Positions 50,806 through 59,768 of a DNA stretch of 64,000 bases are shown here, piece after piece. The notes under the pieces were generated by a model that ran no database searches, was not told the DNA's origin, and worked only from the letters and a program-made list of their open reading frames with translations. Origin of the DNA: DSQK01 sp964550175 (lineage in GTDB: Archaea > Nanobdellota > Nanobdellia > Woesearchaeales > ARS49); the NCBI GenBank assembly GCA_964550175.1, contig CAZJXP010000001.1:434001-498000 (forward strand), read 5' to 3'. Made by a program: the position numbers and the translations under genes. The number at the start of each line of letters is the position of its first letter. The first letter of the stretch is position 1.

Positions 50806-51881
50806 GTGAACAGCTCCTCGAACAGTTCGCGAACCGTCGGACGGCCCATTTCGATATGGACCAACTGGTCTTTACGCTGACGGCAATGCTGGATCACTGC
50901 ATCGAGCGTCGCGGCGGGCTGCGCCGTCTGTATCTTCGCCATCGCGCCGTCCTTGAACATCTTCGTGACCTGCAATGCCGCTTGTCTCTTCAACTGAGCA
51001 AAAAGTTCGTCGTAGGAACGCGAGCCCGTCTCGAGAATAATCTCCTGATTTCGCGAATAAATGACGCGAAGTTCCTCAGGCGTGCCCGTCTCAGCCACTC
51101 GTGAGTTGCGCATGATTCCTATGCGGTCGCAAACGCTTTCGAGCTCGGCGAGAAAATGCGACGCAATGACAATCGTTGTTCCTTGCTTGTTGATATTTTT
51201 CAACACATCCCACAAGCGCATCCTCAGCACGACGTCCAAGTCGGCAACCGGCTCGTCCAAGAACAACAGCTTCGGGTCGTGCACAAGCGCGCAGGCGATG
51301 TCCAAGCGTTTTTGCATTCCGCCGGACAGCTCATTGGCATGCCGGTCGCGGAATTCTGAAAGCCCGACTAATTTTGAGAGACTATTCGCTTTCTGCTCAG
51401 CCGCGTGCGGGGAAAGCCCGAACAGCTGGCCGAAATGAACAAGATTTTCGGTGACGGTCAAATCAGGATAGACTGCAGGCGTTTGCGCGGCGTAGCCAAT
51501 AAATGACTTCGACGACGCAACGGACTGCGGACCTTTTTCCAGAAACGACACGCTGCCCGCGTCAGATTCGAGGATTCCTGCCAAAATTTGCAGGAGGGTC
51601 GTCTTTCCCGAGCCGCTTTGGCCGATGATGCCGAAGACTTCGCCTTCCATGATGTCCAGATTCACACCCTCAAGGACCTTTTGGCCGCCAAAACGCTTCG
51701 TGATGCCTTGGACCCGCAAAAGCACTTTGCCCGGCAAAGCAATCGTTGCGGCACCTTTGTGCACATATTGCAGAACGAGATCCTTCGGCCAGCCCGCCTT
51801 CACGAGCGTCGTTTCAAGATCTTCCTGAGGAAGCCCTTTAGAAAGGCTGCTTTGAACGAATCTCTGAAGAAGGTCTCCCAT
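50802..51881 (-). CDS. ABC exporter ATP-binding subunit with N-terminal helical extension
   Basis: A 359-residue ABC ATPase. A 50-residue N-terminal extension (FVQSSLSKGLPQEDLETTLV, then AGWPKDLVLQYV) precedes the nucleotide-binding domain with Walker A GQSGSGKT at 87-94, the signature ELSGGMQKR, Walker B LLFLDEPVADLD and the H-loop IASHF. The C-terminal about 110 residues resemble the regulatory tail of ABC-2 ATPases. It powers the permease downstream. The N-terminal extension resembles the helix pair in the pilus coiled-coil protein at 32861. Confidence 0.92.
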   Translation of the reverse strand: MGDLLQRFVQSSLSKGLPQEDLETTLVKAGWPKDLVLQYVHKGAATIALPGKVLLRVQGITKRFGGQKVLEGVNLDIMEGEVFGIIGQSGSGKTTLLQILAGILESDAGSVSFLEKGPQSVASSKSFIGYAAQTPAVYPDLTVTENLVHFGQLFGLSPHAAEQKANSLSKLVGLSEFRDRHANELSGGMQKRLDIACALVHDPKLLFLDEPVADLDVVLRMRLWDVLKNINKQGTTIVIASHFLAELESVCDRIGIMRNSRVAETGTPEELRVIYSRNQEIILETGSRSYDELFAQLKRQAALQVTKMFKDGAMAKIQTAQPAATLDAVIQHCRQRKDQLVHIEMGRPTVRELFEELFT

Positions 51882-51960
51882 AGGCGCACTCAGTCAAAAA
51901 CGCTTTTTAAATTGATGTTACTATTCTCGAGAGGTCATTAAGATGCTGAAGCTGCATAAA

Positions 51961-51970
51961 GCATATAAAT
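51961..51970 (+). promoter_or_regulatory. TATA box of the MBF1 gene
   Basis: GCATATAAAT, 21-30 nt before the ATG at 51991. It overrides the longer reading frame from 51943, which would begin upstream of the promoter. Confidence 0.65.
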
Positions 51971-51990
51971 TCGACAATGCCCGGCATCGC

Positions 51991-52419
51991 ATGAACTGCG
52001 AACTGTGTGGAAAAGAAGCGGTCGGAAAAGCAAGGGTTGAAGGGGTCGAGCTCCACATCTGCGCGGCCTGCGGAAAGTTCGGCACGATGTTCACCCCGCC
52101 GAAAAGCAACGTTCAAAACGCAAACGCGCATAAACCCGAAATCATCCATTCAATCGTTGAGGATGCCGGAGAGCTTGTGCGAAAAGCCCGCGAAAAGAAA
52201 GGCATCACACAGAAAGATTTTGCGTTGAGCATCAACGAGCACCAAAGCGTGCTGCACCACATCGAAACGGGAAGGCACGAACCAAGCTTAGAATTGGCGC
52301 GCAAACTCGAAAAAACACTGCACCTGAAGCTTGTCGAAGAGGAAACGTCGGTTGCCATTACAACAAAGAACACGCCCACCGGACCGACCACCATCGGCGA
52401 CCTGATCAAGATAAAGTGA
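51991..52419 (+). CDS. Archaeal multiprotein bridging factor 1 (aMBF1)
   Basis: A 142-residue protein: N-terminal zinc ribbon with cysteines 3, 6, 24 and 27 (NCELCGKEA ... HICAACGKFG), a flexible linker, and a Cro/C1-type HTH (KAREKKGITQKDFALSINEH then SVLHHIETGRHEPSLELARK). This is the archaeal MBF1 layout, a conserved factor linked to transcription and translation. The start at 51991 is set by the TATA box and by the MNCELCG N terminus of homologues. The last 14 bp overlap the convergent glycosyltransferase gene. Confidence 0.92.
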   Translation: MNCELCGKEAVGKARVEGVELHICAACGKFGTMFTPPKSNVQNANAHKPEIIHSIVEDAGELVRKAREKKGITQKDFALSINEHQSVLHHIETGRHEPSLELARKLEKTLHLKLVEEETSVAITTKNTPTGPTTIGDLIKIK

Positions 52420-53752
52420 ATCGCCTGATTCTGCAATCGCCGCGATACAGCGTTTCGTCATGCTGCCAACTATTCTCGACAATCTCTTCGAACAATCGCA
52501 GATTTGATTGACAGGACGCGTCATCGGGCGCACAGGGCGTGTCGCACGGATTGAACAACAGCACCGTTTGACCTCCTAATGCCGCGAGACCGAGCGAAAG
52601 ATTCTGCGGAAACAACGGGTAATACAACGGGATGAGTTTCTTGTCGGTAAAAAGCGCCATGCGCGGGTCACTCGTTACGATTTCGTCCCCTACGGACTGA
52701 CGCGCATACATGCTCTCAATGCCCGAATCGCGAACGCCCTCGTACGTCTCATAATAGGTCCCGCTGCGCAGCGCTTGCACCCCCCAAACGGCAAGCAACA
52801 GAAGTGTCACAAGCATGAACGAGTGTTTAAACCGAGAAGCATGCGCGCGATGAAGCAATGACCAGCCCGCTCCCGCAAGAATGCAGATGAATGGCAACAC
52901 CAGCGGAAGAAAACGCACTTCCTTATGCGGCAGCAACAGAAGATATCCGAAAATCGCAAGCGCAACGAACAGCACCGCACGATTCTTCTTGAACGCAAGC
53001 ACCAGCCCAGGAATCGCAAACGCAAAAAAAAGGTTTTCGAAAAGAAGAGCAAGCGGGTAAAATATAACACCCCTCTGGTAAAGCCACAATCCTGACGTTT
53101 TTATCACATCATTCGCCGCGATAATGGAGGCGAACGGATTTCCATAAAGCACAACATTGAACCCGAGAAAACAAATGACCGGAATGCTGAATCCGGCGCC
53201 GACCAGAACGGTTTTTGCGAAACGACGATCGGTTAACGTCACGCACACGATTGCGAAAAACACTAATCCCATCGGAAATTTTGTCAAGAATGAAAGCCCC
53301 GCAAACATACCGGCGAAAACAGGACGCTTCCTCAGGAAAAAGACGGCAAGCAACGCAAAAAAAACCGCAGGCTGCTCCGTAAGCAACTGATGCTCGTAAA
53401 ACACAAGGAGCGGGGAAAGCGCGACAAACGCCAATGCCCAATCTGCAGCTAACTCGCCGAACGAATCCTGGGTTAGTCTGAACACGAGAAACATCACGCC
53501 AATGCCCATCGCGAACTGGAGCAGGTTTGCGACGACAAGTAAATCCATCCCTAACCAATGAAACGGAGAGAGAATCAACGGCCAAATGACGGGCCGCAAC
53601 GGTTCCCACAATCCTTGGCTGCCAATCGAAGCGATGGCTTTCGCCATGCCGACATATACCGATGCGTCCCAAACGATAGGACGGTCCAGCAGGTGAAACA
53701 CCATTCTTAATGCTGCGCCGGCAAGCAGCAACAGCCAGGTCAGTTTTCGCAT
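52406..53752 (-). CDS. GT-C type membrane glycosyltransferase
   Basis: A 448-residue polytopic protein with about ten membrane helices. The first loop carries RPIVWDASVYVGMAKAIAS, where the aspartate is at the position of the catalytic Asp of PMT/ArnT-type GT-C enzymes that use lipid-linked sugars. The C-terminal soluble part is small and contains a cysteine-rich segment NPCDTPCAPDDASCQSN, unusual for the family. It is the last gene of a five-gene operon and overlaps the thioredoxin-like gene by 13 bp. Confidence 0.8.
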   Translation of the reverse strand: MRKLTWLLLLAGAALRMVFHLLDRPIVWDASVYVGMAKAIASIGSQGLWEPLRPVIWPLILSPFHWLGMDLLVVANLLQFAMGIGVMFLVFRLTQDSFGELAADWALAFVALSPLLVFYEHQLLTEQPAVFFALLAVFFLRKRPVFAGMFAGLSFLTKFPMGLVFFAIVCVTLTDRRFAKTVLVGAGFSIPVICFLGFNVVLYGNPFASIIAANDVIKTSGLWLYQRGVIFYPLALLFENLFFAFAIPGLVLAFKKNRAVLFVALAIFGYLLLLPHKEVRFLPLVLPFICILAGAGWSLLHRAHASRFKHSFMLVTLLLLAVWGVQALRSGTYYETYEGVRDSGIESMYARQSVGDEIVTSDPRMALFTDKKLIPLYYPLFPQNLSLGLAALGGQTVLLFNPCDTPCAPDDASCQSNLRLFEEIVENSWQHDETLYRGDCRIRRFTLS

Positions 53753-54429
53753 GCCACGATGGGCGCACGATACAGCCCGCAGATTTGTTTGAGAAGGTCT
53801 TCGCGGGAAGAAAATCCATCCAGTTTCGTCTCTTCAACCAACAGAGTCGGATATTTAGAAACATTATACTGCTGTTTCAAGATTGAAACCATCGGCTCAG
53901 CGTCAAATGTGGCGTCAATCGAGAATATGAGAAGACTCTGACCGAATGATTTTTTCAGGTAGTCAAGCACGAACGATTGGTCGTTGCATTGCGGGCATTC
54001 CTCATCGGTCGAGAAGAAATACAACACGCGAACGATGTCATCATTGCACACTTCGCGAGTCTGCTTGCTCAACAGCCAGTACCTTAGCTGTTCAATGGTG
54101 TATTCGCGTTTCAGCACGGAGAAACTCTCATCATTAATCTGGCTGTTCTTCACATACTGCTCAAGCCGGCTGGCCGTCTTGTCGAGATTCTTCAGGTTAT
54201 TAAAGAAAATACTATAGATTGCCGGACAGGATTCCTGCGTATTCAATGATGACACGTAGGAATACTGAAGCTGGGAACTCGCGAACTCCGCGCGCTGCTC
54301 GTCAAAGAGATTTTGAACGGTTGATACGCGCTTTCCCTCAATCACAAAACCAAGCAACAAGCCAAGCACAAATATGATTGCAGTAATTACGCCTGCGGCG
54401 ACATAACGGGAGGTTCTCAAATCTCGCAT
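53740..54429 (-). CDS. Membrane-anchored thioredoxin-fold protein with CPQC motif
   Basis: A 229-residue protein with one membrane helix at 11-30, so the rest lies outside the cell. The thioredoxin fold begins at about 130 (IVRVLYFFSTDEECPQCNDQ) with active-site CPQC at 145-148 and a cis-proline in SKYPTLLVE. Two further cysteine pairs occur (C68, C128 and C224, C-terminal), hinting at disulfides of its own. It may oxidise or isomerise disulfides in surface proteins. Its start lies 1 nt after the GT2 stop. Confidence 0.82.
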   Translation of the reverse strand: MRDLRTSRYVAAGVITAIIFVLGLLLGFVIEGKRVSTVQNLFDEQRAEFASSQLQYSYVSSLNTQESCPAIYSIFFNNLKNLDKTASRLEQYVKNSQINDESFSVLKREYTIEQLRYWLLSKQTREVCNDDIVRVLYFFSTDEECPQCNDQSFVLDYLKKSFGQSLLIFSIDATFDAEPMVSILKQQYNVSKYPTLLVEETKLDGFSSREDLLKQICGLYRAPIVACEN

Positions 54430-54430
54430 G

Positions 54431-55684
54431 TTACCACCGCTGGCGCTTGCCACGCGCCAAATCAATCGCCACGCCAGCCCAGACTATCCCGAGCAACAAA
54501 TAATAGACCGCCATGAACACGCCAGCCGTGATGAACCCCTGCCCGAATGAGCGCTCGTTCATCGCACGGTGCGCCAAAAAGAACACCAGGATGCTCAGGC
54601 CAAGCATGATAACCGTTAGCGTGATGGTGAGAAAATCGAAATCCACGAGGATCGTGTTCCAAGAAAGATTTCTCAACAGGGTTAAAATATCAAAATTGAT
54701 GAACGCAAGCTGATGCAGAAATTGAATTGCCGGCCTTACCACATTGTACACCATTGTGCCGATAAGCGCGAGCGCGAGCACGCCGGAAATGATGAGCGTC
54801 GGCATCTGAATCATCCCAAAATCTCCGTATTCGCGCTTGAACGCGAGCTTTCTATACGAAAAAGCGTTCATCAGCGCCCCCTTGAACCAACGGTTGCGCT
54901 GAGCGTAATATTCGCGAAAATTCTTCGGCGAGATTGTATCGACAACCGCGTCCATTGCCTGAATGATCTTGTACTGCTTGCTCTGCAGGCGCAGCGTTAT
55001 CTCAAGGTCCTCGGTGAGGTTTCCATCTTCAACGAAACCCTCGATTGTGCGGAGGACATGCGTGCGATAAATCGGAAACGGCCCTGGGATGACGTGCAAC
55101 GCATCGATTCGACCCATCAAATCCTTGTAGAACATGTTCACGTTGTACTCATACCATTGGAGCTTTTGTAACAACGTTTTCGGCTCACGAACTTTCATCG
55201 CGGGCGCAACTGCGGCGATGTTTTCTTCTACGAAATACGCCAACAATTTCTTCGGGGCGTCCTTGAAAACGCGACTGTCCGAATCCATCGTGGCGAAGAA
55301 CTCCCCTTTCGCGAGCTTGAGCGCCCGGTTAAGCGCGGCGCCTTTACCCGCATTGGGCTGAGTGAGAATTTGAATGTTCCGATTCGGATGCTTTGCCGCC
55401 ACAGCACATGCTATCTTTTCGGTTTCGTCCTTACTGCCATCGTTTATGACGATAAGCTGCATTTTATCATTAGGATAATCGATTTTCAGCACGCTCTCCA
55501 TCGTGTCCTGAATGCAATCCTGTTCATTGTATGCCGGGATCGCAATCGTAAGTGACGGCCAGCTCGCCCAATGTTTTCGCTTCAACGGCGCGGGCGTCTC
55601 AAGAAGCACCAAGAACCAAAAAATGGCAAAGTAGGTCGAAATGACCGCCGTTGTCCACAGGATAATTTGCGATATTGGAATCAT
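54431..55684 (-). CDS. GT2 membrane glycosyltransferase
   Basis: A 417-residue processive-type GT2 enzyme. An N-terminal membrane helix (about 6-28), then the GT-A domain: TIAIPAYNEQDCIQDTMESV, DGSKDETE, MDSDSRV (DxD), EDLEITLRL, and the QRNRW motif (QxxRW), followed by four membrane helices (about 270-410). This resembles cellulose/hyaluronan/poly-GlcNAc synthases. It would polymerise or transfer sugars at the membrane. ATGA overlap with the upstream gene fixes the start at 55684. Confidence 0.92.
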   Translation of the reverse strand: MIPISQIILWTTAVISTYFAIFWFLVLLETPAPLKRKHWASWPSLTIAIPAYNEQDCIQDTMESVLKIDYPNDKMQLIVINDGSKDETEKIACAVAAKHPNRNIQILTQPNAGKGAALNRALKLAKGEFFATMDSDSRVFKDAPKKLLAYFVEENIAAVAPAMKVREPKTLLQKLQWYEYNVNMFYKDLMGRIDALHVIPGPFPIYRTHVLRTIEGFVEDGNLTEDLEITLRLQSKQYKIIQAMDAVVDTISPKNFREYYAQRNRWFKGALMNAFSYRKLAFKREYGDFGMIQMPTLIISGVLALALIGTMVYNVVRPAIQFLHQLAFINFDILTLLRNLSWNTILVDFDFLTITLTVIMLGLSILVFFLAHRAMNERSFGQGFITAGVFMAVYYLLLGIVWAGVAIDLARGKRQRW

Positions 55685-56796
55685 TGTAATGCCCACGCGT
55701 CCACTGAATTGCCGTCTCCGACCCTTTTAAAGGTTTTGCTGTTTTGCAGAATGAACAAGAGACCGTCCTCATCATCAGACCAAAGCGTCTCGCGCATGTC
55801 TTTCGTGATTATTATTGAAGAAACATTACCCTTCAAAAGGACGGTTGCACTGGTGAAATTACGCGAGTTCCAAAGCAACGCATATTCATCAGGGGTGAAT
55901 TCCAGCGCGTCATGGGCCGCCCAATGAGCAATCCAAACCGAGTTTTCAGGCGCGGACACAACCTTCCCGTCGGGCAGCACATATCTCAACGCGGAAAGAT
56001 CCGATGCGAGACTGCCATCAGGCGCGGCGTGCTGGATGAGCACAGCCGCCGAAATTGAGGAGAACAGCACGCCGCAGCCAAAAAGCACAAGACTCAGCAT
56101 GCGAACGCTGCCGTACACCCAACGACGCTTCCAAAGCCTGAACAACCCCATCCCGCCCACTATAGCGACGGCAATCGAGCCGAGCGAAAGCAGCGCAGGG
56201 ATGAAGAATGAGGCAACGATTAATGTGATAACACCCAACGCCAAGAAATAATTTCGCGCCTTATTTTCCCAGAGAACAGCCGCGCCGACCAACGCCGCAA
56301 CAAGCGTGAACATCCCATACCCCAACCGGCCAAACTCAACAAACTGCGGAACAAACCCTATCGTCGCGAATTCAAGGATGATCAATGATGCCACGAAAAT
56401 GACTCCGCACCAACCCACCAACAGCCTCCCTCGCTGGAAGCACCACCAGCTGCCAAACACGAGAAACAAAATTAACGCGTTGATTGGGGCGGACACTATA
56501 GCGCCGAGAAAAAAGGGGGATGCGATAACAAGCGCCAGCGTGATTTCCACGGAATCTTTTGTGAATTGATTAAGCCGCAACACATTTATTGCGAAAAACA
56601 GCGTGAAAAAGAGCAAACTCGCGCCAAACGATATCAATAATGCCGTCGCCAATCCGGTTGAAAGAAATTCCTCAGAGAACAACAACAGCTGGTATGGCGC
56701 AGTACCTGAAAATGCCGGGTTTCCAGAAATAACGCGCAATAAAATCGGAAAAATCGCGGCAAACACCCCAATTATCGGAAGAACGACGCGCTTCAT
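55681..56796 (-). CDS. Polytopic membrane protein with small extracellular C-terminal domain
   Basis: A 371-residue protein with nine or ten membrane helices and a C-terminal soluble domain (about 265-371: LPDGKVVSAPENSVWIAHWA). This layout, and the phrase VSAPENSVWIAHW, resembles the end of STT3/PMT-like proteins, and it seems related to its operon neighbour at 56793. No WWDYG motif is present. A glycosyltransferase (GT-C) or flippase-like role is inferred. ATGA overlap with the upstream gene gives the start at 56796. Confidence 0.72.
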   Translation of the reverse strand: MKRVVLPIIGVFAAIFPILLRVISGNPAFSGTAPYQLLLFSEEFLSTGLATALLISFGASLLFFTLFFAINVLRLNQFTKDSVEITLALVIASPFFLGAIVSAPINALILFLVFGSWWCFQRGRLLVGWCGVIFVASLIILEFATIGFVPQFVEFGRLGYGMFTLVAALVGAAVLWENKARNYFLALGVITLIVASFFIPALLSLGSIAVAIVGGMGLFRLWKRRWVYGSVRMLSLVLFGCGVLFSSISAAVLIQHAAPDGSLASDLSALRYVLPDGKVVSAPENSVWIAHWAAHDALEFTPDEYALLWNSRNFTSATVLLKGNVSSIIITKDMRETLWSDDEDGLLFILQNSKTFKRVGDGNSVDAWALQ

Positions 56797-58274
56797 TGCT
56801 TCTCCAGCGCGCACGCCACGCCATACGCAATAACCGAGCCCTCGTAATGCAGCGGGGTGAAACAAAGCTCGTCGCTCGCGAACGCAGGAGTTTCACGGCC
56901 GGCAATCTTGCGCGCGCGAACGTCCCAAAGTATTACTGAAACGTCGTATTCGCTGAGCAATCGAGCGGCTTCAGACTCGAACGGAGTCTGATAGATGCGA
57001 GTTATATCTTGCACATGAGCGCTCGGTTTGAGCAAAAACATAACGTCAGCTACATTTTTCCGGTGAGCGAATGTTGAAACCGCGAAACCCTCTTCGAGCG
57101 GGGCCAAAACCGTTGTTTCAGGCGGGCTATTCTCGGCAATCCAGCGCAACATCCGCTGCACCTCAGGCTCCAACCCGTTGAGCGAGTCATTCCCTTCATC
57201 GCGAGCGGGAATCGCGCTAACAAGAACAAGAATTGTGGCAGAAATAAGCACCACATTCCGTATCCAAGCAAAACGCGTTTTCGAGACGTAAACAAAAAGA
57301 TCGCGCAATGCGTACGAAAACAAGATCACCATTGCAATGCCCAGAATCAACAGCCCGATTGAAGGCGCGACAAGCCGCGACCAGACCAATCCGCCCGTCG
57401 CGAGCGCAAGCCCCATCATAAGGTACACTCCCCGTTGATGGTCCTTGAACAAATGACGATAGAGAACATACATCCCCCCGATAAACGGAATTATTCCTAT
57501 GGCGATGACCGAATCAAAAACGGTGAGTTGGCTGAATGAGCTCGAAACCACCGAACTAGGAACGTTCTGCCAAATCGCGCTGAATCCATACTCGACAAAC
57601 GCGCGCTTGAACAGCACCAGCATGAGCCAGACCGTGAACAATGTCGCGAAGAAAATCAATTCGTGCTCGCCGTTCGGGCGCTTAATTTGGGTCATGATGG
57701 CCAGCCCAAGATAGACCAACAGTCCGGTGACGAAGATGATGAGCAACGGGCTCATCAGGCCGGCCGCGACAAGCGTGATGAAAAATCCGATGCGCCATTT
57801 TCTTTCGCTGATTCTTGCGAAGCACAGGAAAAGCAGGAATCCTAATGCAATGCTCGGCAAGACGGCTGAGATTGAGTTCAGCTCGTGCCAGATTGCCGGA
57901 ATGAACGCCGTTGCCAAGGCCGCAAGAAGCGACGCGCGAAAATCTTTGATTGTGGATTCGGCATAGAGGAACACCAAAAGGACCAGTAGCGAGGCAGCAA
58001 GCTGCGTGATGATTTGTGCCGCGAGCTCAACACCCGTGAAAAACCCGATTCCAGCGATAATGTAGTCGATGAATGGTGAAACCAGATTTGTGCTTCCCCC
58101 ATAGCTCAACGGGTCATTCAAGATAGGAAAACCTGTTTGGAGAATGGCGGTTGCCTGGCGAAGATGAAAGTAGGATGTGTCGACCGCGAAGCCGGTGGCT
58201 TGAGAAACGAGAAGCATTCTCACTCCAAACGTCAACAGGGTAAGCAACAACGCGATGATGAGGCTTTTTCTCAT
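56793..58274 (-). CDS. STT3/GT-C-like membrane protein
   Basis: A 493-residue polytopic protein. The first extracellular loop has FAVDTSYFHLRQATAILQTG, matching the DxYYHLR region of STT3/AglB oligosaccharyltransferases, then about twelve membrane helices and a C-terminal soluble part (PETTVLAPLEEGFAVSTFAH). The WWDXG motif of true AglB is absent, so it is better called STT3-like. The start at 58274 sits 27 nt after a minus-strand TATA (CTTATTAAACC); the frame up to 58337 would run across the promoter. First gene of the five-gene operon. Confidence 0.78.
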   Translation of the reverse strand: MRKSLIIALLLTLLTFGVRMLLVSQATGFAVDTSYFHLRQATAILQTGFPILNDPLSYGGSTNLVSPFIDYIIAGIGFFTGVELAAQIITQLAASLLVLLVFLYAESTIKDFRASLLAALATAFIPAIWHELNSISAVLPSIALGFLLFLCFARISERKWRIGFFITLVAAGLMSPLLIIFVTGLLVYLGLAIMTQIKRPNGEHELIFFATLFTVWLMLVLFKRAFVEYGFSAIWQNVPSSVVSSSFSQLTVFDSVIAIGIIPFIGGMYVLYRHLFKDHQRGVYLMMGLALATGGLVWSRLVAPSIGLLILGIAMVILFSYALRDLFVYVSKTRFAWIRNVVLISATILVLVSAIPARDEGNDSLNGLEPEVQRMLRWIAENSPPETTVLAPLEEGFAVSTFAHRKNVADVMFLLKPSAHVQDITRIYQTPFESEAARLLSEYDVSVILWDVRARKIAGRETPAFASDELCFTPLHYEGSVIAYGVACALEKQ

Positions 58275-58322
58275 AGCTCTCTTTGTTGTCGACGGGTTTA
58301 ATAAGGTTCTGCCCGCAACCCA

Positions 58323-58330
58323 TTTAAAGA
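58323..58330 (+). promoter_or_regulatory. TATA box of radB
   Basis: TTTAAAGA, 20-27 nt before the ATG at 58350. The minus-strand glycan operon has its own TATA at 58296-58306, so this 75-bp region serves two divergent promoters. Confidence 0.6.
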
Positions 58331-58349
58331 ACATCATGATTGATTTGGT

Positions 58350-59051
58350 ATGGACCGGGTTTCTACGGGGTGCGGCGCGATTGATGGCATTCTTGGTGGT
58401 GGGCTCGAACCGGACTGCATTACTACTGTTTTTGGACCGGCAGGCGCGGGAAAAACGAACCTTGCGATGTTAACTGCGGTACAAGTTGCGCGCAAAGGAA
58501 AGAAAGTCATCTATATAGATACGGAAGGCGGGTACTCGGTTGAGCGGTTGAAACAATTAGCTCGCGACCATCAAGACGTCTTGAAAAGCATTTTATTTTT
58601 ACGGCCGACCACGTTCAAGGAACAAGTCGAAGCATTCGATAAATTGCACACGCTGATGAGCGGCAAGATTGGGTTGATTGTCGTTGATAGCATCGCGATG
58701 CTGTATCGGTTGGAATTAGGGGCGGAGAATGCGTCCGGCACGAACCAGGCGCTCGGAAAACAATTAGCGGTGCTGACTGCGATTGCGCGCAAACGCGAGA
58801 TTCCTGTCTTGATAACAAACCAAGTCTATTCTTCTTTTGACGAACGCGACAAAGTGAATATGGTCGGCGGAGACCTGTTGAAATACGGCAGCAAATGCCT
58901 GATTGAACTGCAAATAACGCCTGCGCGCAACCGACGAGCGCTGTTACGCAAGCACCGCAGCATGGGAACGGACAAAGAAGCGCTGTTCAAAATCGTTGAG
59001 ACTGGGCTTGTTGAAACGAAAGAAAGCAAAGGGTTCAATTTGTTTAAATAA
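58350..59051 (+). CDS. radB: RadB recombinase paralogue
   Basis: RadB, 233 residues, a RecA-fold ATPase without the N-terminal HhH domain of RadA. Walker A is GPAGAGKT at 29-36, Walker B VVDSIAML, and L2-like loop QVYSSFDERDKVNMVGG. RadB assists RadA-mediated recombination in euryarchaea. It is encoded 1.8 kb from radA. Own TATA box, nearly leaderless. Followed by T-rich DNA shared with the rps2 3' end. Confidence 0.94.
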   Translation: MDRVSTGCGAIDGILGGGLEPDCITTVFGPAGAGKTNLAMLTAVQVARKGKKVIYIDTEGGYSVERLKQLARDHQDVLKSILFLRPTTFKEQVEAFDKLHTLMSGKIGLIVVDSIAMLYRLELGAENASGTNQALGKQLAVLTAIARKREIPVLITNQVYSSFDERDKVNMVGGDLLKYGSKCLIELQITPARNRRALLRKHRSMGTDKEALFKIVETGLVETKESKGFNLFK

Positions 59052-59071
59052 AAAAGAAAACAAAAAATTTA
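59050..59071 (-). terminator. Oligo-T terminator after rps2
   Basis: On the minus strand the sequence past the rps2 stop has T runs of 6, 4 and 6 in about 20 nt; convergent radB ends inside the same stretch. Confidence 0.6.
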
Positions 59072-59671
59072 TTCTTCCGTGAATTCTTCGACGGTGAACG
59101 GGGGCTCGGCGTCCTTGCCCAAGGCGCCTCGCTCTCTCAAGTATTCGCGCGCGAGGATGTAGAACAACAGTCCCAACGACTTCTTTCCCTTGTTGTTGCA
59201 CGGCACGACAAGGTCGATCTGGTTCGCCTGGTTGTTGGTGTCGCACAATGCGATGACCGGGAGGCCGATGAGCATCGCATCCTTGATCGCGTTTCGGTCA
59301 GGCCAAGCGTCCGTCACGAGAATGCACTTGACTTCCATGAAGGTCTCCAACGCGGCGTTCGTGAGAATGCCAGGCGGATATCTTCCTGCGAAGGTCTTGC
59401 AGCCCGTGTGTTTGCCGAAGGCCTTGACGGCTTTCCAACCGTTCTCTCTTCGGGACGTGATGAGGACGTCCTGCGGCGAGAACTGCGCGAGAAACCGAGC
59501 AGCGAGTCGCAAGCGTTCGTCGATCTTCTGCAGGTTCAGCACACTCAACCCGTCAGGTCGAGTCTTGTAGATGAACGGCTCCATGTACTTCGTTCGGAAT
59601 TTCGTTCCGATATGGATGCCTGCCTTCAAATACTGGTCCTGCGGGACAAGGAAATTGGTTGTTTCGGTCAT
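59069..59671 (-). CDS. rps2: Ribosomal protein uS2
   Basis: Small-subunit ribosomal protein uS2, 200 residues, archaeal type. Signature segments are LKAGIHIGTKFRTKYMEPFI, KAFGKHTGC, and AGRYPPGILTN, with DAWPDRNAIKDAMLIGLPVI and DLVVPCNNKGKKSLGLLFYI cited in parts. It contacts the 30S body near the anti-SD region. It is separated from the usual archaeal operon (rpl13-rps9-rpoN-rps2), standing alone here. A minus-strand TATA (CTATAAAGCC, about 59741-59750) lies upstream of a leader of about 50 nt. Confidence 0.97.
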   Translation of the reverse strand: MTETTNFLVPQDQYLKAGIHIGTKFRTKYMEPFIYKTRPDGLSVLNLQKIDERLRLAARFLAQFSPQDVLITSRRENGWKAVKAFGKHTGCKTFAGRYPPGILTNAALETFMEVKCILVTDAWPDRNAIKDAMLIGLPVIALCDTNNQANQIDLVVPCNNKGKKSLGLLFYILAREYLRERGALGKDAEPPFTVEEFTEE

Positions 59672-59768
59672 AACGTCTCCGTCATCATTTTTCTTGCCTC
59701 AGATGACATTCGCAAATCCCGAGCTGGAATTCGCTGTTGGCTTTATAGACGATACGCCCGTTGGGCGT

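Noticed and set aside
51943..51990. Upstream ATG for the MBF1 gene
   Set aside because: The extension crosses the TATA box, and homologues begin with the zinc-ribbon sequence at 51991.
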